Origin: TMED109 sp015660425
GTDB lineage: Bacteria > Pseudomonadota > Alphaproteobacteria > TMED109
Direction: 5' to 3'
Assembly (NCBI GenBank): GCA_029936295.1
Contig: JAPYTH010000010.1
Coordinates: forward strand, 1-50,858
DNA: 50,858 nt
Each line of letters opens with the position of its first letter. The first letter of the stretch is position 1. The position numbers and the translations under genes were made by a program. Positions 26,892 through 35,669 of the stretch are shown one piece after another. A model generated the notes under the pieces. It worked only from the letters and a program-made list of their open reading frames with translations, made no database searches and was not told the origin of the DNA.

Positions 26892-28016
26892 TTAAACTCT
26901 CATTGGCATTAAAACAAATAATACTTCTTTATCATCTTTATCATAAACTAGAGTTGGAGAAACAGAATCAGATAATTTAATTAAAATTTCATTCCCTTTT
27001 ATCTGCCGCGCAACATCTAATACATATTTAGAATTAAAGCCTATTTCAACCTCCTCACCATTATAGACAGCATCTAGATGCTCGCTTGCACTTCCTTTAT
27101 CTGGGTTTGTTGCTGAAATTACTACACTTCCTTTATTTATATTAATTTTTATCGCACGAGTTTTATCTGTTGAAACTGTCGATACCCTATCTACTGCTTC
27201 AGAAATAGCTTGATTAGAAATAGTGACCAATTTATCATTATGTTCTGGAATAACCCTAGAATAATCAGGAAATGTTCCATCTAATAGTTTAGACGTTAAA
27301 ACAACATTATTAAAAGATAATTTAATTTTAGTTTCACTTATAGATAAGCTTACATTTCCAGTATGATCTTCTAAGATTTTTCTTATTTCTAAAATTGTCT
27401 TTCGCGGAATAATAACTCCAGGTATACCCTCTGCCCCTTGTGGTAAATTAATATCAACTCTTGAAAGTCTATGGCCATCAGTTGCGACTGTCCTCATTTT
27501 CTCAACATTATCTTCTTTAATCGCATGTAAATAAATTCCATTTAAATAATATCTTGTTTCCTCTAATGACATAGCAAAAGATGATTTATCTATAAGTCTA
27601 ACCAAATCTAATGCATCAATATTAAAAGAATGCTTAAAATCTTCTTGAGCAATAGAAGGAAAATCTTCAGATGGCAAACAATTTAATGCAAAAGAAGAAC
27701 TAGATGCTTTAATACCTAATCTATCATTTTTTTCTGATAGAAATTCAACTTTGATATTGTCAGGCAACTTTCTAACTATATCATACAATATTTGTGCCGA
27801 AGTAGTAGTAGTACCTAGTTGTGTGACTTCTGATTCACCTAAATCAACTTTTTCAATTACTGTTATATCCATATCAGTTGATGTCAAATACACTCCATCT
27901 TCTTTCGCCTCAATTAAGACATTTGATAAAATTGGAATTGTATTTCTTCTTTCAACTACAGAATGAATATGCTGTAAAGCTATAAGTAATGCAGATCTAT
28001 CGATAGAAAACTTCAT
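26892..28016 (-). CDS. dnaN: DNA polymerase III beta subunit (sliding clamp)
   Basis: Ring-shaped processivity factor tethering the replicase to DNA. 374 residues with the three repeated clamp domains; the N-terminus MKFSIDRSALLIALQHIHSV and the C-terminal ending VLMPMRV are typical. GATDGHRL-like TVATDGHRLSR is visible near residue 171. It lies between dnaA (160-base gap) and recF (six-base gap). The gap to dnaA is very AT-rich but shows no recognisable DnaA box. Confidence 0.98.
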   Translation of the reverse strand: MKFSIDRSALLIALQHIHSVVERRNTIPILSNVLIEAKEDGVYLTSTDMDITVIEKVDLGESEVTQLGTTTTSAQILYDIVRKLPDNIKVEFLSEKNDRLGIKASSSSFALNCLPSEDFPSIAQEDFKHSFNIDALDLVRLIDKSSFAMSLEETRYYLNGIYLHAIKEDNVEKMRTVATDGHRLSRVDINLPQGAEGIPGVIIPRKTILEIRKILEDHTGNVSLSISETKIKLSFNNVVLTSKLLDGTFPDYSRVIPEHNDKLVTISNQAISEAVDRVSTVSTDKTRAIKININKGSVVISATNPDKGSASEHLDAVYNGEEVEIGFNSKYVLDVARQIKGNEILIKLSDSVSPTLVYDKDDKEVLFVLMPMRV

Positions 28017-28176
28017 CTTTAAAACCTCTCTCTATATATAAGATAATAAACTATTTTTGTGTTTATATAAAGTAATATAGCTTAATATCATTATTAATAT
28101 TATAGCTATTTATAATTATATTTCTATATGAAAAATAATTTAAATTACACAAATTATAGATACTATATAACAATTT

Positions 28177-29514
28177 TTAAGCTTCTAGATTTCTCTTTAA
28201 TAGTTCTAAATCGTCAGCTATTACTGAATCTTCTAGCATCAGAGTTTCTATCCTACTTACTGCATGCATTACGGTAGTATGATCTCTACCTCCAAAAGTT
28301 CTTCCTATTTCTGGAAGTGACCTAGAAGTAAGTTGCTTTGAAAGGTACATTGCTATTTGCCTAGGCCTAGCAACTGCTCTAGCTCTTCTAGGAGAAGACA
28401 TATCACTTAACCTTATACTAAAATGTTCTGCTACTTTTTTCTGTATTTCTTCTATAGTTACTTTTCTATTGTTTGCTCTCAGTAAATCATGTAACACATC
28501 ATGAGCACTATCAAGTGAAACTGGTCTACCTATTAATTGCGAATGAGCTACTAATCTTTTTAGCGCTCCTTCTAATTCTCTTACATTAGATGTAATTTTA
28601 TGAGCCAAAAATTCAATTACATTTTTAGGAACGAGACAATTTTTTAAATCATCTACTTTAGATTGCAATATCCCTAGTCTGAGCTCATAGGTTGTTTGAT
28701 GAATTTCTCCAACTATACCCCAACCCAATCGAGAACGAAGTCTTTCCTCTATACCTTCTAAATCAGCTGGAGAACGATCAGAACTTACTATAATTTGCTT
28801 ATTTTGATCTACTAATGCGTTAAAAGTATGAAAAAATTCTTCTTGGGTAGAGTTTTTCCCTGCAATAAATTGAACATCGTCTATCATTAAAACATCCGCA
28901 GATCTAAACTGCTCTTTAAAAGCCATTGTATCTTGCTGCCTTAAGGCCCTTACAAATTGATACATAAATTTTTCTGCAGACAAATAAACTACTCTACGAC
29001 TAGGATTAGTCTCTCTAATTTTCCATGCTATAGCATGCATTAGATGAGTTTTTCCTAAGCCTACTCCTCCATATATTACAACAGGATTAAATGCAACGTC
29101 TTCAGATTCTGAAATTCTCTGAGCTGCCGCAGCTACAAAGTTATTAGATGGCCCGACTACAAACTTATCAAAAGTATATCTAAGATCTAAAGGAGAAGAG
29201 AGATTTAATATAGAAGAGGCAGCATCCTCAGATTTTTTTGTTGATCTTCCAGCTAGTCTTTCATCTACAACCAAAGTTACACTTAAAACATCTTTACTTA
29301 AACCATGCCATAAAGATCTTATTCTATTTCCGTATCTCGGTTCTATCCAGTCTTTATGAAACTTACTATGAACTGCTATTACTATTTTTCCATTGGAAAA
29401 ACTAGAAAGTGATATCAAACCTAACCAATTTTCAAAAACTGTTTCTCCTGCTTCTTGCCTAAGCTTATCTCTAACTTGCTCCCACAATTCTATAGCTACA
29501 TCACCTGAGAGCAT
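28177..29514 (-). CDS. dnaA: Chromosomal replication initiator protein DnaA
   Basis: AAA+ ATPase that opens the replication origin. Domain I (about 8-75), a short linker, then AAA+ with Walker A GGVGLGKTHLM near 149-159, Walker B VLMIDDVQF near 209-217 and sensor region SSDRSP. The C-terminal domain IV has the DnaA-box signature GGRDHTTVMHAV near 408-419. Length 445 residues. It is preceded by rpsT and followed by dnaN on the same strand, as in many alphaproteobacteria. No SD-like site is strong before the ATG. Confidence 0.98.
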   Translation of the reverse strand: MLSGDVAIELWEQVRDKLRQEAGETVFENWLGLISLSSFSNGKIVIAVHSKFHKDWIEPRYGNRIRSLWHGLSKDVLSVTLVVDERLAGRSTKKSEDAASSILNLSSPLDLRYTFDKFVVGPSNNFVAAAAQRISESEDVAFNPVVIYGGVGLGKTHLMHAIAWKIRETNPSRRVVYLSAEKFMYQFVRALRQQDTMAFKEQFRSADVLMIDDVQFIAGKNSTQEEFFHTFNALVDQNKQIIVSSDRSPADLEGIEERLRSRLGWGIVGEIHQTTYELRLGILQSKVDDLKNCLVPKNVIEFLAHKITSNVRELEGALKRLVAHSQLIGRPVSLDSAHDVLHDLLRANNRKVTIEEIQKKVAEHFSIRLSDMSSPRRARAVARPRQIAMYLSKQLTSRSLPEIGRTFGGRDHTTVMHAVSRIETLMLEDSVIADDLELLKRNLEA

Positions 29515-29608
29515 AAATCACCTTCTGTTATAATTTATATAAAACCAAAATAGATAGAACAAAACTATAACAATAATTTATAGCAATGCAATGAACAATA
29601 TTAAAAAA

Positions 29609-29872
29609 TTATTGCAATGCCTTTATACGCTTATTATATCGAGAAATTTTTCTAGACATGGTGCTTTTATGAATAACACCTTTATTTACTCCAGCCATTA
29701 ATTCTGGCTGAACAATCTTAAGAGCAGACATAGCCAATTCGTGATTTCCTTCAATTATTGCTTCCTCTACTTTTCTTTCATAAGTACGTATTTTACTTAC
29801 TCTATTTGTATTGACTATGGTTTTACGATTCGTCGATCTTATCCTTTTTTTAGCAGAAGCTATATTAGCCAT
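29609..29872 (-). CDS. rpsT: 30S ribosomal protein S20 (bS20)
   Basis: Basic, helical 87-residue protein of the small subunit, binding 16S rRNA early in assembly. It shows the typical N-terminus MANIASAKKRIRSTNRK and a C-terminal HKSTMSRKISRYNKRI. It lies 94 bases upstream of dnaA, a common alphaproteobacterial neighbour of the initiator gene. Confidence 0.97.
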   Translation of the reverse strand: MANIASAKKRIRSTNRKTIVNTNRVSKIRTYERKVEEAIIEGNHELAMSALKIVQPELMAGVNKGVIHKSTMSRKISRYNKRIKALQ

Positions 29873-29960
29873 ATAATATTCCTTAAAATTCTATTAAAAT
29901 AATTTTTAGATACTTGTCTTAACTGATCTTTGCTAAGAGGTCAACTATTGAGCTTGATTA

Positions 29961-30746
29961 TTAAGAATTTTTAAAAACCGCTTTTCTTTTATCAATAAAT
30001 GCTTTCATTCCTTCTTTTCTATCTTCCAATGAGAAAGAGGACCTAAATAACCTTCTCTCATAAACAATTCCTTGAGATAAGGTATTTTCATAGGATGAAT
30101 TTATAGCATCTTTTGCCATTTGAAGAGCAGGCAATGACTTTTCTGATATATCTAAGGCTATATCTAAAACTTTTTCTATAAAACCTTCTGATGGAAGAAT
30201 CCTGCTAACTAAACCCAACTTTTCTGCTTCTATTGCATCCATCATTCTTCCAGTTAATATCATATCCATTGCTTTCGCCTTACCAATAGCTTTTGGTAAT
30301 CGCTGAGTCCCTCCAGCGGCAGGAAATACACCTAAATTAATTTCAGGCTGACCAAATTTAGTGTTCTCATTAGCTATTAATAAGTCACACATCATCGCTA
30401 ATTCACAGCCTCCACCCAAAGCATAGCCATCAACTGCAGCTATTGTAGGCTTATTACAAAAGCTAATTTGTTCCCAAGGCTTAATAAAATCATTGTTGAC
30501 TAAATCAATAAAACTTTTTGATATCATTTCTTTAATATCTGCACCTGCTGCAAACGCTTTACTAGAACCAGTTATAACGATTACAGATAAATTCTCATCA
30601 TGTTCTATAATATTTAAAGCATCATTTAAATCAGTTATTAAATCTTTACTTAATGCATTTAGCACTTCTGGACGATTTAAAGTAATTAACGCTACTTTTG
30701 AAATTACTTTTGTTATTATATTTTTATAATTATTTTTTAAATTCAT
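29961..30746 (-). CDS. Enoyl-CoA hydratase/isomerase (crotonase family)
   Basis: Stand-alone crotonase of 261 residues. The oxyanion segment AAGADIKEM is near 66-74, and the two catalytic glutamates are in GGGCELAMMCD (near 115) and GQPEINLGVFPAAGGTQRL (near 135), which favours true short-chain enoyl-CoA hydratase. It probably hydrates 2-enoyl-CoA in fatty or amino acid breakdown. It lies between rpsT and mutM, the usual place for this gene in alphaproteobacteria, and follows a small secreted protein after 11 bases. Confidence 0.94.
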   Translation of the reverse strand: MNLKNNYKNIITKVISKVALITLNRPEVLNALSKDLITDLNDALNIIEHDENLSVIVITGSSKAFAAGADIKEMISKSFIDLVNNDFIKPWEQISFCNKPTIAAVDGYALGGGCELAMMCDLLIANENTKFGQPEINLGVFPAAGGTQRLPKAIGKAKAMDMILTGRMMDAIEAEKLGLVSRILPSEGFIEKVLDIALDISEKSLPALQMAKDAINSSYENTLSQGIVYERRLFRSSFSLEDRKEGMKAFIDKRKAVFKNS

Positions 30747-30757
30747 AATATATATCC

Positions 30758-31129
30758 CTAGTTAATACTTAGGCTAAGAAAACTATAATATGTAATAAGA
30801 TTATTATTCTTAATTTTCTTAATATTAATTTTTAATATTTCTTCATCTCTAACAAATACTAAATCTTTATTATTGGCTTTACTACTTAAAATCCACCCAA
30901 ATTGGTTTAATATAGTTTTATAAAACTCTTCTATTTTTATATATTTCTGATTTGACTCAGCTTCCACACTTACTATCCTGCCTATATCAGAATCAAAGAG
31001 AAAACATGAACCTTTGTTTTCAATAATATTATTATTTATAGGTATATCATTAATACATTCTAAAAAATCAATAGATAAAGCATTTTTACTCAAAAAAAGT
31101 AATAATATGCATAAAATTATTTTTGACAT
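30758..31129 (-). CDS. Small secreted protein between mutM and the crotonase gene
   Basis: With the ATG at 31129 the protein has 123 residues; an in-frame TTG at 31138 would add three. An N-terminal signal peptide (about 1-19) is followed by a mature part with two cysteines (CINDI, SCFLF). Near the middle FYKTILNQFGW and FVRDEEILKINI resemble a pattern I recall from small alphaproteobacterial lipoproteins (F-Y-x-x-x-L-x-x-x-G-W, then R-E-x-E). There is no lipobox cysteine. Function unknown. The start lies inside the mutM reading frame, so its translation is probably coupled to mutM. Confidence 0.6.
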   Translation of the reverse strand: MSKIILCILLLFLSKNALSIDFLECINDIPINNNIIENKGSCFLFDSDIGRIVSVEAESNQKYIKIEEFYKTILNQFGWILSSKANNKDLVFVRDEEILKINIKKIKNNNLITYYSFLSLSIN

Positions 31130-31962
31130 TTTGGGCAATAATATGTTGACCTTCCATTTTGGATATCTCGTTTAATAAGTGACTTGCAATTATTTTTACA
31201 TTTATTATTTTCTCTATTATAAACAGATAAATAATTTTGAAAATAGCCTATTTCACCAGAAACGTTCTTATGATCTTGAATAGTAGTTCCACCCTCTTTA
31301 ATTGCTTTGTTTAAAACCTCCTCAATTTTAGAATAAAGATAAGAAATATCTTTTAAATTAAGGTTACAGCCTAAAGTAAAGGGAGAAATTTTCGCTAAAA
31401 ACAAAGATTCACATATATAAATATTTCCAAGGCCTGAAATAATACTTTGATTTAAAAGCAATGACTTTATGGAAGAAATTTTTTTATTTATGTTTTCATA
31501 AAAATCTTTTACAGGAAAACTTTTCTGTAAAGGCTCAGGTCCTAGATTCTTAAATATATTTTTATAGTTATTATCTTCATTCTGATAAATATTAAAAAAA
31601 CCAAATCGTCTAGGATCTCTAAATATAAACCTTACTTTAGCCTTAATATTATTCTGTTCTATAAACTCCATTGAGACATGATCGTGTTTCTGTAAAGGCT
31701 TAAATTTATTTCTTTCTATTATGATTCTCCCTGACATACCTAAATGAAAGACTACAGAATAATGATTATCAAATTGAATTATTCCATACTTAGCACGTCT
31801 CGTAACTCCAATAACTTTCACATTATTAACGACAGATTTAATTTTTTTTGATACAGTAATTCTTAAATCATATCGACTAACATGCACTTTTTTTACAATT
31901 AAATTTTTAATTGCAAAATTTAGGCCGGACGTTACGGTTTCTACTTCAGGAAGTTCTGGCAT
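31117..31962 (-). CDS. mutM: Formamidopyrimidine-DNA glycosylase
   Basis: Base-excision repair of 8-oxoguanine and formamidopyrimidines with AP-lyase activity. The N-terminus MPELPEVETV carries the catalytic Pro2 and Glu3; HLGMSGRI near 72-79, GLGNIYICESL in the helix-two-turn-helix region, and the C-terminal GRSTYYCPKCQ zinc-finger half follow. Length 281 residues. Oddity: the first zinc-finger half reads CKNNC (three residues between cysteines) where C-x2-C is usual. It is divergent from ubiE. Confidence 0.95.
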   Translation of the reverse strand: MPELPEVETVTSGLNFAIKNLIVKKVHVSRYDLRITVSKKIKSVVNNVKVIGVTRRAKYGIIQFDNHYSVVFHLGMSGRIIIERNKFKPLQKHDHVSMEFIEQNNIKAKVRFIFRDPRRFGFFNIYQNEDNNYKNIFKNLGPEPLQKSFPVKDFYENINKKISSIKSLLLNQSIISGLGNIYICESLFLAKISPFTLGCNLNLKDISYLYSKIEEVLNKAIKEGGTTIQDHKNVSGEIGYFQNYLSVYNRENNKCKNNCKSLIKRDIQNGRSTYYCPKCQK

Positions 31963-32004
31963 AATTGAATATTAAAATAAGTAGTTTTAGAAAGCTATAA
32001 TATT

Positions 32005-32778
32005 ATGAATAAAAAAATAATAATAGATGAAAAAAAAGTAATATATGGCCTTCAAAAAATACCTATTAGCAAAAAAAGGACAAAAATATCAAACTTATTT
32101 GAAAACATATCAAGTGATTACGATAAAATGAATGATTTAATGAGTTTAGGCACACATAGAATTTGGAAAAAAGATCTAGTAGATAGATTAGAGCGCGAGC
32201 AATTTGTCTCTAATAGAAAAACTATATTAGACCTTGCAGGGGGAACAGGGGATATTGCCTTTGCATTAAAAAAACGTTTTCATCAAAACGAAATTACAAT
32301 TATGGATCTAACTCTTGACATGATGAAAATTGGAAAGAAAAAAGCATTAAAAAAAAATCTATATACTGGACTTAATTGGGTGGCTGGTGATTCTGCATAT
32401 TTACCTTTTGCACAATCTACTTTTAATAACATTACATGCGCTTTTGGAATAAGAAATGTGGCTGAAATAGATAAAACATTAGAAGGTTGTTATAAAGTTA
32501 TAAAGCCTGGAGGAAAATTAATGATTTTAGAGTTTTCGCCAGAAGTAATAGTTCCTTTTCAAAAATTTTATGAATATTATTTAAAAAATGTGCTGCCTTT
32601 TTTAGGCGATAAAATAGCTAATAATAAAGAAGCATATCAATATTTAGCTGAGAGCATTGAAACTTTTTATAATCCTAATGATTTTTGTGACATACTAGAG
32701 TCTGTAAAATTTAAAATAGTTAAGCTAAAGAAATATTTAAGTGGTGCTGCTTGTCTATATATAGCAACAAGAATTTAA
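32005..32778 (+). CDS. ubiE: Ubiquinone/menaquinone C-methyltransferase UbiE
   Basis: SAM-dependent methyltransferase adding the C-methyl group in ubiquinone (or menaquinone) synthesis. FENISSDYDKMNDLMSLGTH-type N-terminal motif near 27-46, SAM loop LDLAGGTGDIAFAL near 74-87, and the family signatures FGIRNV near 148 and PGGKLMILEFS near 170. Length 257 residues. In many alphaproteobacteria ubiB follows; here coaBC comes next after 66 bases. Confidence 0.96.
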   Translation: MNKKIIIDEKKVIYGLQKIPISKKRTKISNLFENISSDYDKMNDLMSLGTHRIWKKDLVDRLEREQFVSNRKTILDLAGGTGDIAFALKKRFHQNEITIMDLTLDMMKIGKKKALKKNLYTGLNWVAGDSAYLPFAQSTFNNITCAFGIRNVAEIDKTLEGCYKVIKPGGKLMILEFSPEVIVPFQKFYEYYLKNVLPFLGDKIANNKEAYQYLAESIETFYNPNDFCDILESVKFKIVKLKKYLSGAACLYIATRI

Positions 32779-32844
32779 AATAGTTTAAATAAATACATTA
32801 AAAGGTTAATATATAAATCTAAATTAAAATGTGTTAAAAATAGT

Positions 32845-34047
32845 ATGAAAATGAAAAAAAATTTAAAAATACTTCTCATAATTTCTGGTGGAATTGCCGC
32901 CTATAAAAGTTTAGAACTTATAAGAATTTTAAAAAGAAATGATATTAGAGTTCAAGTAGTTTTAACAAAAGGGGGCGCAGAGTTTGTTACTCCTTTATCT
33001 GTTGCTGCACTTTCAGAAGAAAAAGTTTATCAAGAACTTTTTTCACTTAAAGATGAAACAGAAATGGGACATATTCAACTTTCAAGAGAAAATGATCTAA
33101 TCCTTGTCGCACCTGCATCCGCAAATATTATTGCACATGTCTCTGCAGGTATTACTAATGATTTGGCCACGACAATATTATTGGCATCAAACAAACCTAT
33201 TTTATTTGCCCCTTCTATGAATGTAGAAATGTGGAATAATTCTATTACACAAAATAATATTAAATTCTTAAAAAACAATAATTATAAATTTATAGGTCCG
33301 GAGCCAGGTGATTTAGCATGTGGAGAATATGGTGATGGCAGGATGTCTGAGCCTAATACAATCTATAAATATGTAACTTCTATGCTTAAAAAAAAAAAAT
33401 TAAATCTTAATGTTTTAGTTACTGCTGGACCAACTTTTGAAGCAATAGACCCTGTAAGATTCATTGGAAATAGATCTTCAGGAAAACAAGGGATAGCAAT
33501 TGCCAAAGCATTTTATGATCTAGGAGCAAATGTAACTTTAATAATTGGCCCAAGCTCAGTAAAAGTTCCAGAATATATCAAAACAATAAATATAGAGACA
33601 GCAAAAGATATGCTAGAAGCCGTAAAAAAAATAAACAATATAGATGTGGCAATATGTTCTGCTGCAGTATCTGATTGGACTATAAAAAACCCTTCAAAAA
33701 ATAAAATTAAAAAAAATAACAAAAATATACCCAAAATAAGTTTTTCATTAAACCCTGATATTTTAGAGTTTATTGCGCATAAAAAAAGAAATAGACCTAA
33801 ATTAGTAATTGGATTTGCCGCAGAAACGAATGATTTTATAAAAAATGCTAAAAATAAACTTATAAAAAAGAAATGCGATTGGATTATTGCAAATAATATT
33901 CTAGAGGATCCAAATATATTTGGTGGAGAGAATAATACTATTACTCTCATTACGAGAAACAAAATTGAATCATGGGATAAGTGTTCAAAAACAGAAGTAG
34001 CAAAAAAATTGTCTTGTAAAGTAATAGAAGAATTATTGGTACTGTAA
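32845..34047 (+). CDS. coaBC: Coenzyme A biosynthesis bifunctional protein CoaBC
   Basis: Fused phosphopantothenate-cysteine ligase and phosphopantothenoylcysteine decarboxylase. The N-terminal flavoprotein half shows SGGIAAYKSLELIR near 14-27, the active-site His in the HIQLS segment, and the PASANIIAH motif. The C-terminal ligase half begins with VLVTAGPTFEAIDPVRFIGN and has GFAAET near 330. Length 400 residues. dut follows after one base. Confidence 0.96.
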   Translation: MKMKKNLKILLIISGGIAAYKSLELIRILKRNDIRVQVVLTKGGAEFVTPLSVAALSEEKVYQELFSLKDETEMGHIQLSRENDLILVAPASANIIAHVSAGITNDLATTILLASNKPILFAPSMNVEMWNNSITQNNIKFLKNNNYKFIGPEPGDLACGEYGDGRMSEPNTIYKYVTSMLKKKKLNLNVLVTAGPTFEAIDPVRFIGNRSSGKQGIAIAKAFYDLGANVTLIIGPSSVKVPEYIKTINIETAKDMLEAVKKINNIDVAICSAAVSDWTIKNPSKNKIKKNNKNIPKISFSLNPDILEFIAHKKRNRPKLVIGFAAETNDFIKNAKNKLIKKKCDWIIANNILEDPNIFGGENNTITLITRNKIESWDKCSKTEVAKKLSCKVIEELLVL

Positions 34048-34048
34048 T

Positions 34049-34495
34049 ATGGAAATAAAAATTACTATTCTAAAACATGGACCTAAAACTATTCCTAGCT
34101 ATGCCACAGAAGGATCAGCAGGCATAGATATTCAAGCTGCAATATACAAATCTATAAACCTAAAAGCAGGAGAAAGAATATTAATTCCTACAGGCTTTAA
34201 AGTAGAGATACCTGCTAATTATGAAATTCAAATTCGTCCAAGATCAGGTTTAGCAATTAAATATGGTATTTCAGTTCTTAACTCACCAGGTACTATTGAT
34301 TCGGATTATAGAGGAGAAGTAGGAGTAATACTTATAAATCATGGTAATACAAATTTTAAAATCAATCCTTTAGATAAAATAGCTCAGATGGTGGTTACAA
34401 AAATAGTAAAAGTTAATATTATTACAGAAGACAATCTTAGTGAAACAATGAGAGGGGCAAGAGGATTTGGTTCTACTGGAGAAAGTAATGGATAA
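34049..34495 (+). CDS. dut: Deoxyuridine 5'-triphosphate nucleotidohydrolase
   Basis: Hydrolyses dUTP to dUMP, limiting uracil in DNA. The five trimeric dUTPase motifs are visible: AGIDIQA near 24-30, RPRSGLAIKYG near 71-81, GTIDSDYRGE near 89-98, RIAQM-like KIAQMVV and the C-terminal RGARGFGSTG that closes over the substrate. Length 148 residues. The coaBC-dut pair is a common alphaproteobacterial unit. The next gene starts inside its last codons. Confidence 0.97.
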   Translation: MEIKITILKHGPKTIPSYATEGSAGIDIQAAIYKSINLKAGERILIPTGFKVEIPANYEIQIRPRSGLAIKYGISVLNSPGTIDSDYRGEVGVILINHGNTNFKINPLDKIAQMVVTKIVKVNIITEDNLSETMRGARGFGSTGESNG

Positions 34496-35294
34496 CCTAG
34501 AGTTTACTGAAGATGAAATTCAACGTTATGCTCGACATATTACTCTTCCTCAAGTAGGTGGACTTGGACAACGAAAATTAATGAATGCAAAAGTTTTAGT
34601 AATAGGTGCTGGTGGCCTTGGATCACCTTTGCTACTATATTTAGCTGCTGCAGGCGTAGGTAATATTGGCATCATTGATGATGATAAGGTTGAATTATCT
34701 AATTTACAAAGACAAATAATTCATAAAACTAATAAAATAGGCTCACATAAAACCGATAGTGCTAAAGAAACAATTTTATCTATAAATCCAAACATAAATA
34801 TTATGACATACAAAGAAAGATTCTCTATCTTTAATGCTGAAAATATCATATCGCAGTATGATATTGTTGCCGATGGAAGTGATAATTTCGGCACTAGATT
34901 TTTAGCTAATGATACATGTTTTTTAACAAAAAAAACTTTAGTTTCTGCTGCAATTCTAAGATTTGAAGGTCAGATATCAACTTATTCTGCCTATAAGGAC
35001 TTAAATTGTTGCTATAGATGCTTATGGCCAAAACCTCCTCCTAAAGGATTAATAGCCTCATGCGGTGAAGCAGGAGTTTTTGGTGCGCTGGCAGGGGCCA
35101 TAGGTTCAATACAAGCAATAGAAGTTTTAAAAGAGGTTTTAGGAATTGGTAAAAGTTTAAATAATTTTCTTCTAATATTTGATACTTTATCTTCAGAAAT
35201 GCGTAAAGTAAAAATTAAAAAAGATAATAACTGTCAACTTTGCGGATCAAAACCTACTATTACATCTATTAAAAAGCATAAAGACTATTCATGA
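34488..35294 (+). CDS. MoeB/ThiF-type adenylyltransferase (sulfur-carrier activating)
   Basis: E1-like enzyme that adenylates the C-terminal glycine of small sulfur carriers such as MoaD or ThiS. The start is at 34488, where GGAGA lies five bases upstream; this gives 268 residues and an eight-base overlap with dut. The nucleotide loop GAGGLGSPLL is near 36-45, DDDKVELSNLQRQIIH follows, and zinc cysteines appear as CYRC near 170 and CQLC near 247. The probable active-site cysteine lies in SCGEAGVFG near 190. No MoaD or ThiS gene is close. A DsrE-like gene follows with ATGA overlap. Confidence 0.93.
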   Translation: MDNLEFTEDEIQRYARHITLPQVGGLGQRKLMNAKVLVIGAGGLGSPLLLYLAAAGVGNIGIIDDDKVELSNLQRQIIHKTNKIGSHKTDSAKETILSINPNINIMTYKERFSIFNAENIISQYDIVADGSDNFGTRFLANDTCFLTKKTLVSAAILRFEGQISTYSAYKDLNCCYRCLWPKPPPKGLIASCGEAGVFGALAGAIGSIQAIEVLKEVLGIGKSLNNFLLIFDTLSSEMRKVKIKKDNNCQLCGSKPTITSIKKHKDYS

Positions 35295-35656
35295 ACAATA
35301 CTTCAAAAAAATTAATAATTATTCTCTATGCAAAAGAAAAAGATCCCTTAAATTATGCTTTAGGTATGATTGCAACGGCCGCAGCCTTAGAAAGGCCAAC
35401 TGAATTATTCTTTACAGGTAAAAGTGTTTTATCACTCATAAATAATAATAAATTTTCTAACTTTGATCATAAAAACTCACAAGAATTATTATTAATTACC
35501 TTAGATCTAAATACTAAAATAAGTGTATGCTCAGGAGCATTATCAGAAAACAACATTAAAGAAAATGAGTTAAGAAATGATATAAATATTGATGTTACAA
35601 GTTTAACTTCAATATTATCATTGGAAAATCAAAATAGTCAGATAATATTTATTTAA
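35291..35656 (+). CDS. DsrE-like small protein
   Basis: 121 residues with an alternating alpha/beta pattern like the DsrE/DsrF sulfur-relay fold. It opens with KLIIILYAKEKDPLNYALGM, continues with a conserved-looking cysteine in ISVCSGAL near 76, and ends SQIIFI. The family carries sulfur on such cysteines or binds small molecules. The four-base overlap with the MoeB/ThiF-like gene suggests a joint role in sulfur transfer, which is inference. The family assignment is by pattern only. Confidence 0.6.
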   Translation: MNNTSKKLIIILYAKEKDPLNYALGMIATAAALERPTELFFTGKSVLSLINNNKFSNFDHKNSQELLLITLDLNTKISVCSGALSENNIKENELRNDINIDVTSLTSILSLENQNSQIIFI

Positions 35657-35669
35657 AAGTTTTTTAATA

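Noticed and set aside
28017..28176. Calling this gap the replication origin
   Set aside because: Gene context alone is not enough. No DnaA boxes, no 13-mer-like repeats and no measurable skew from one window.
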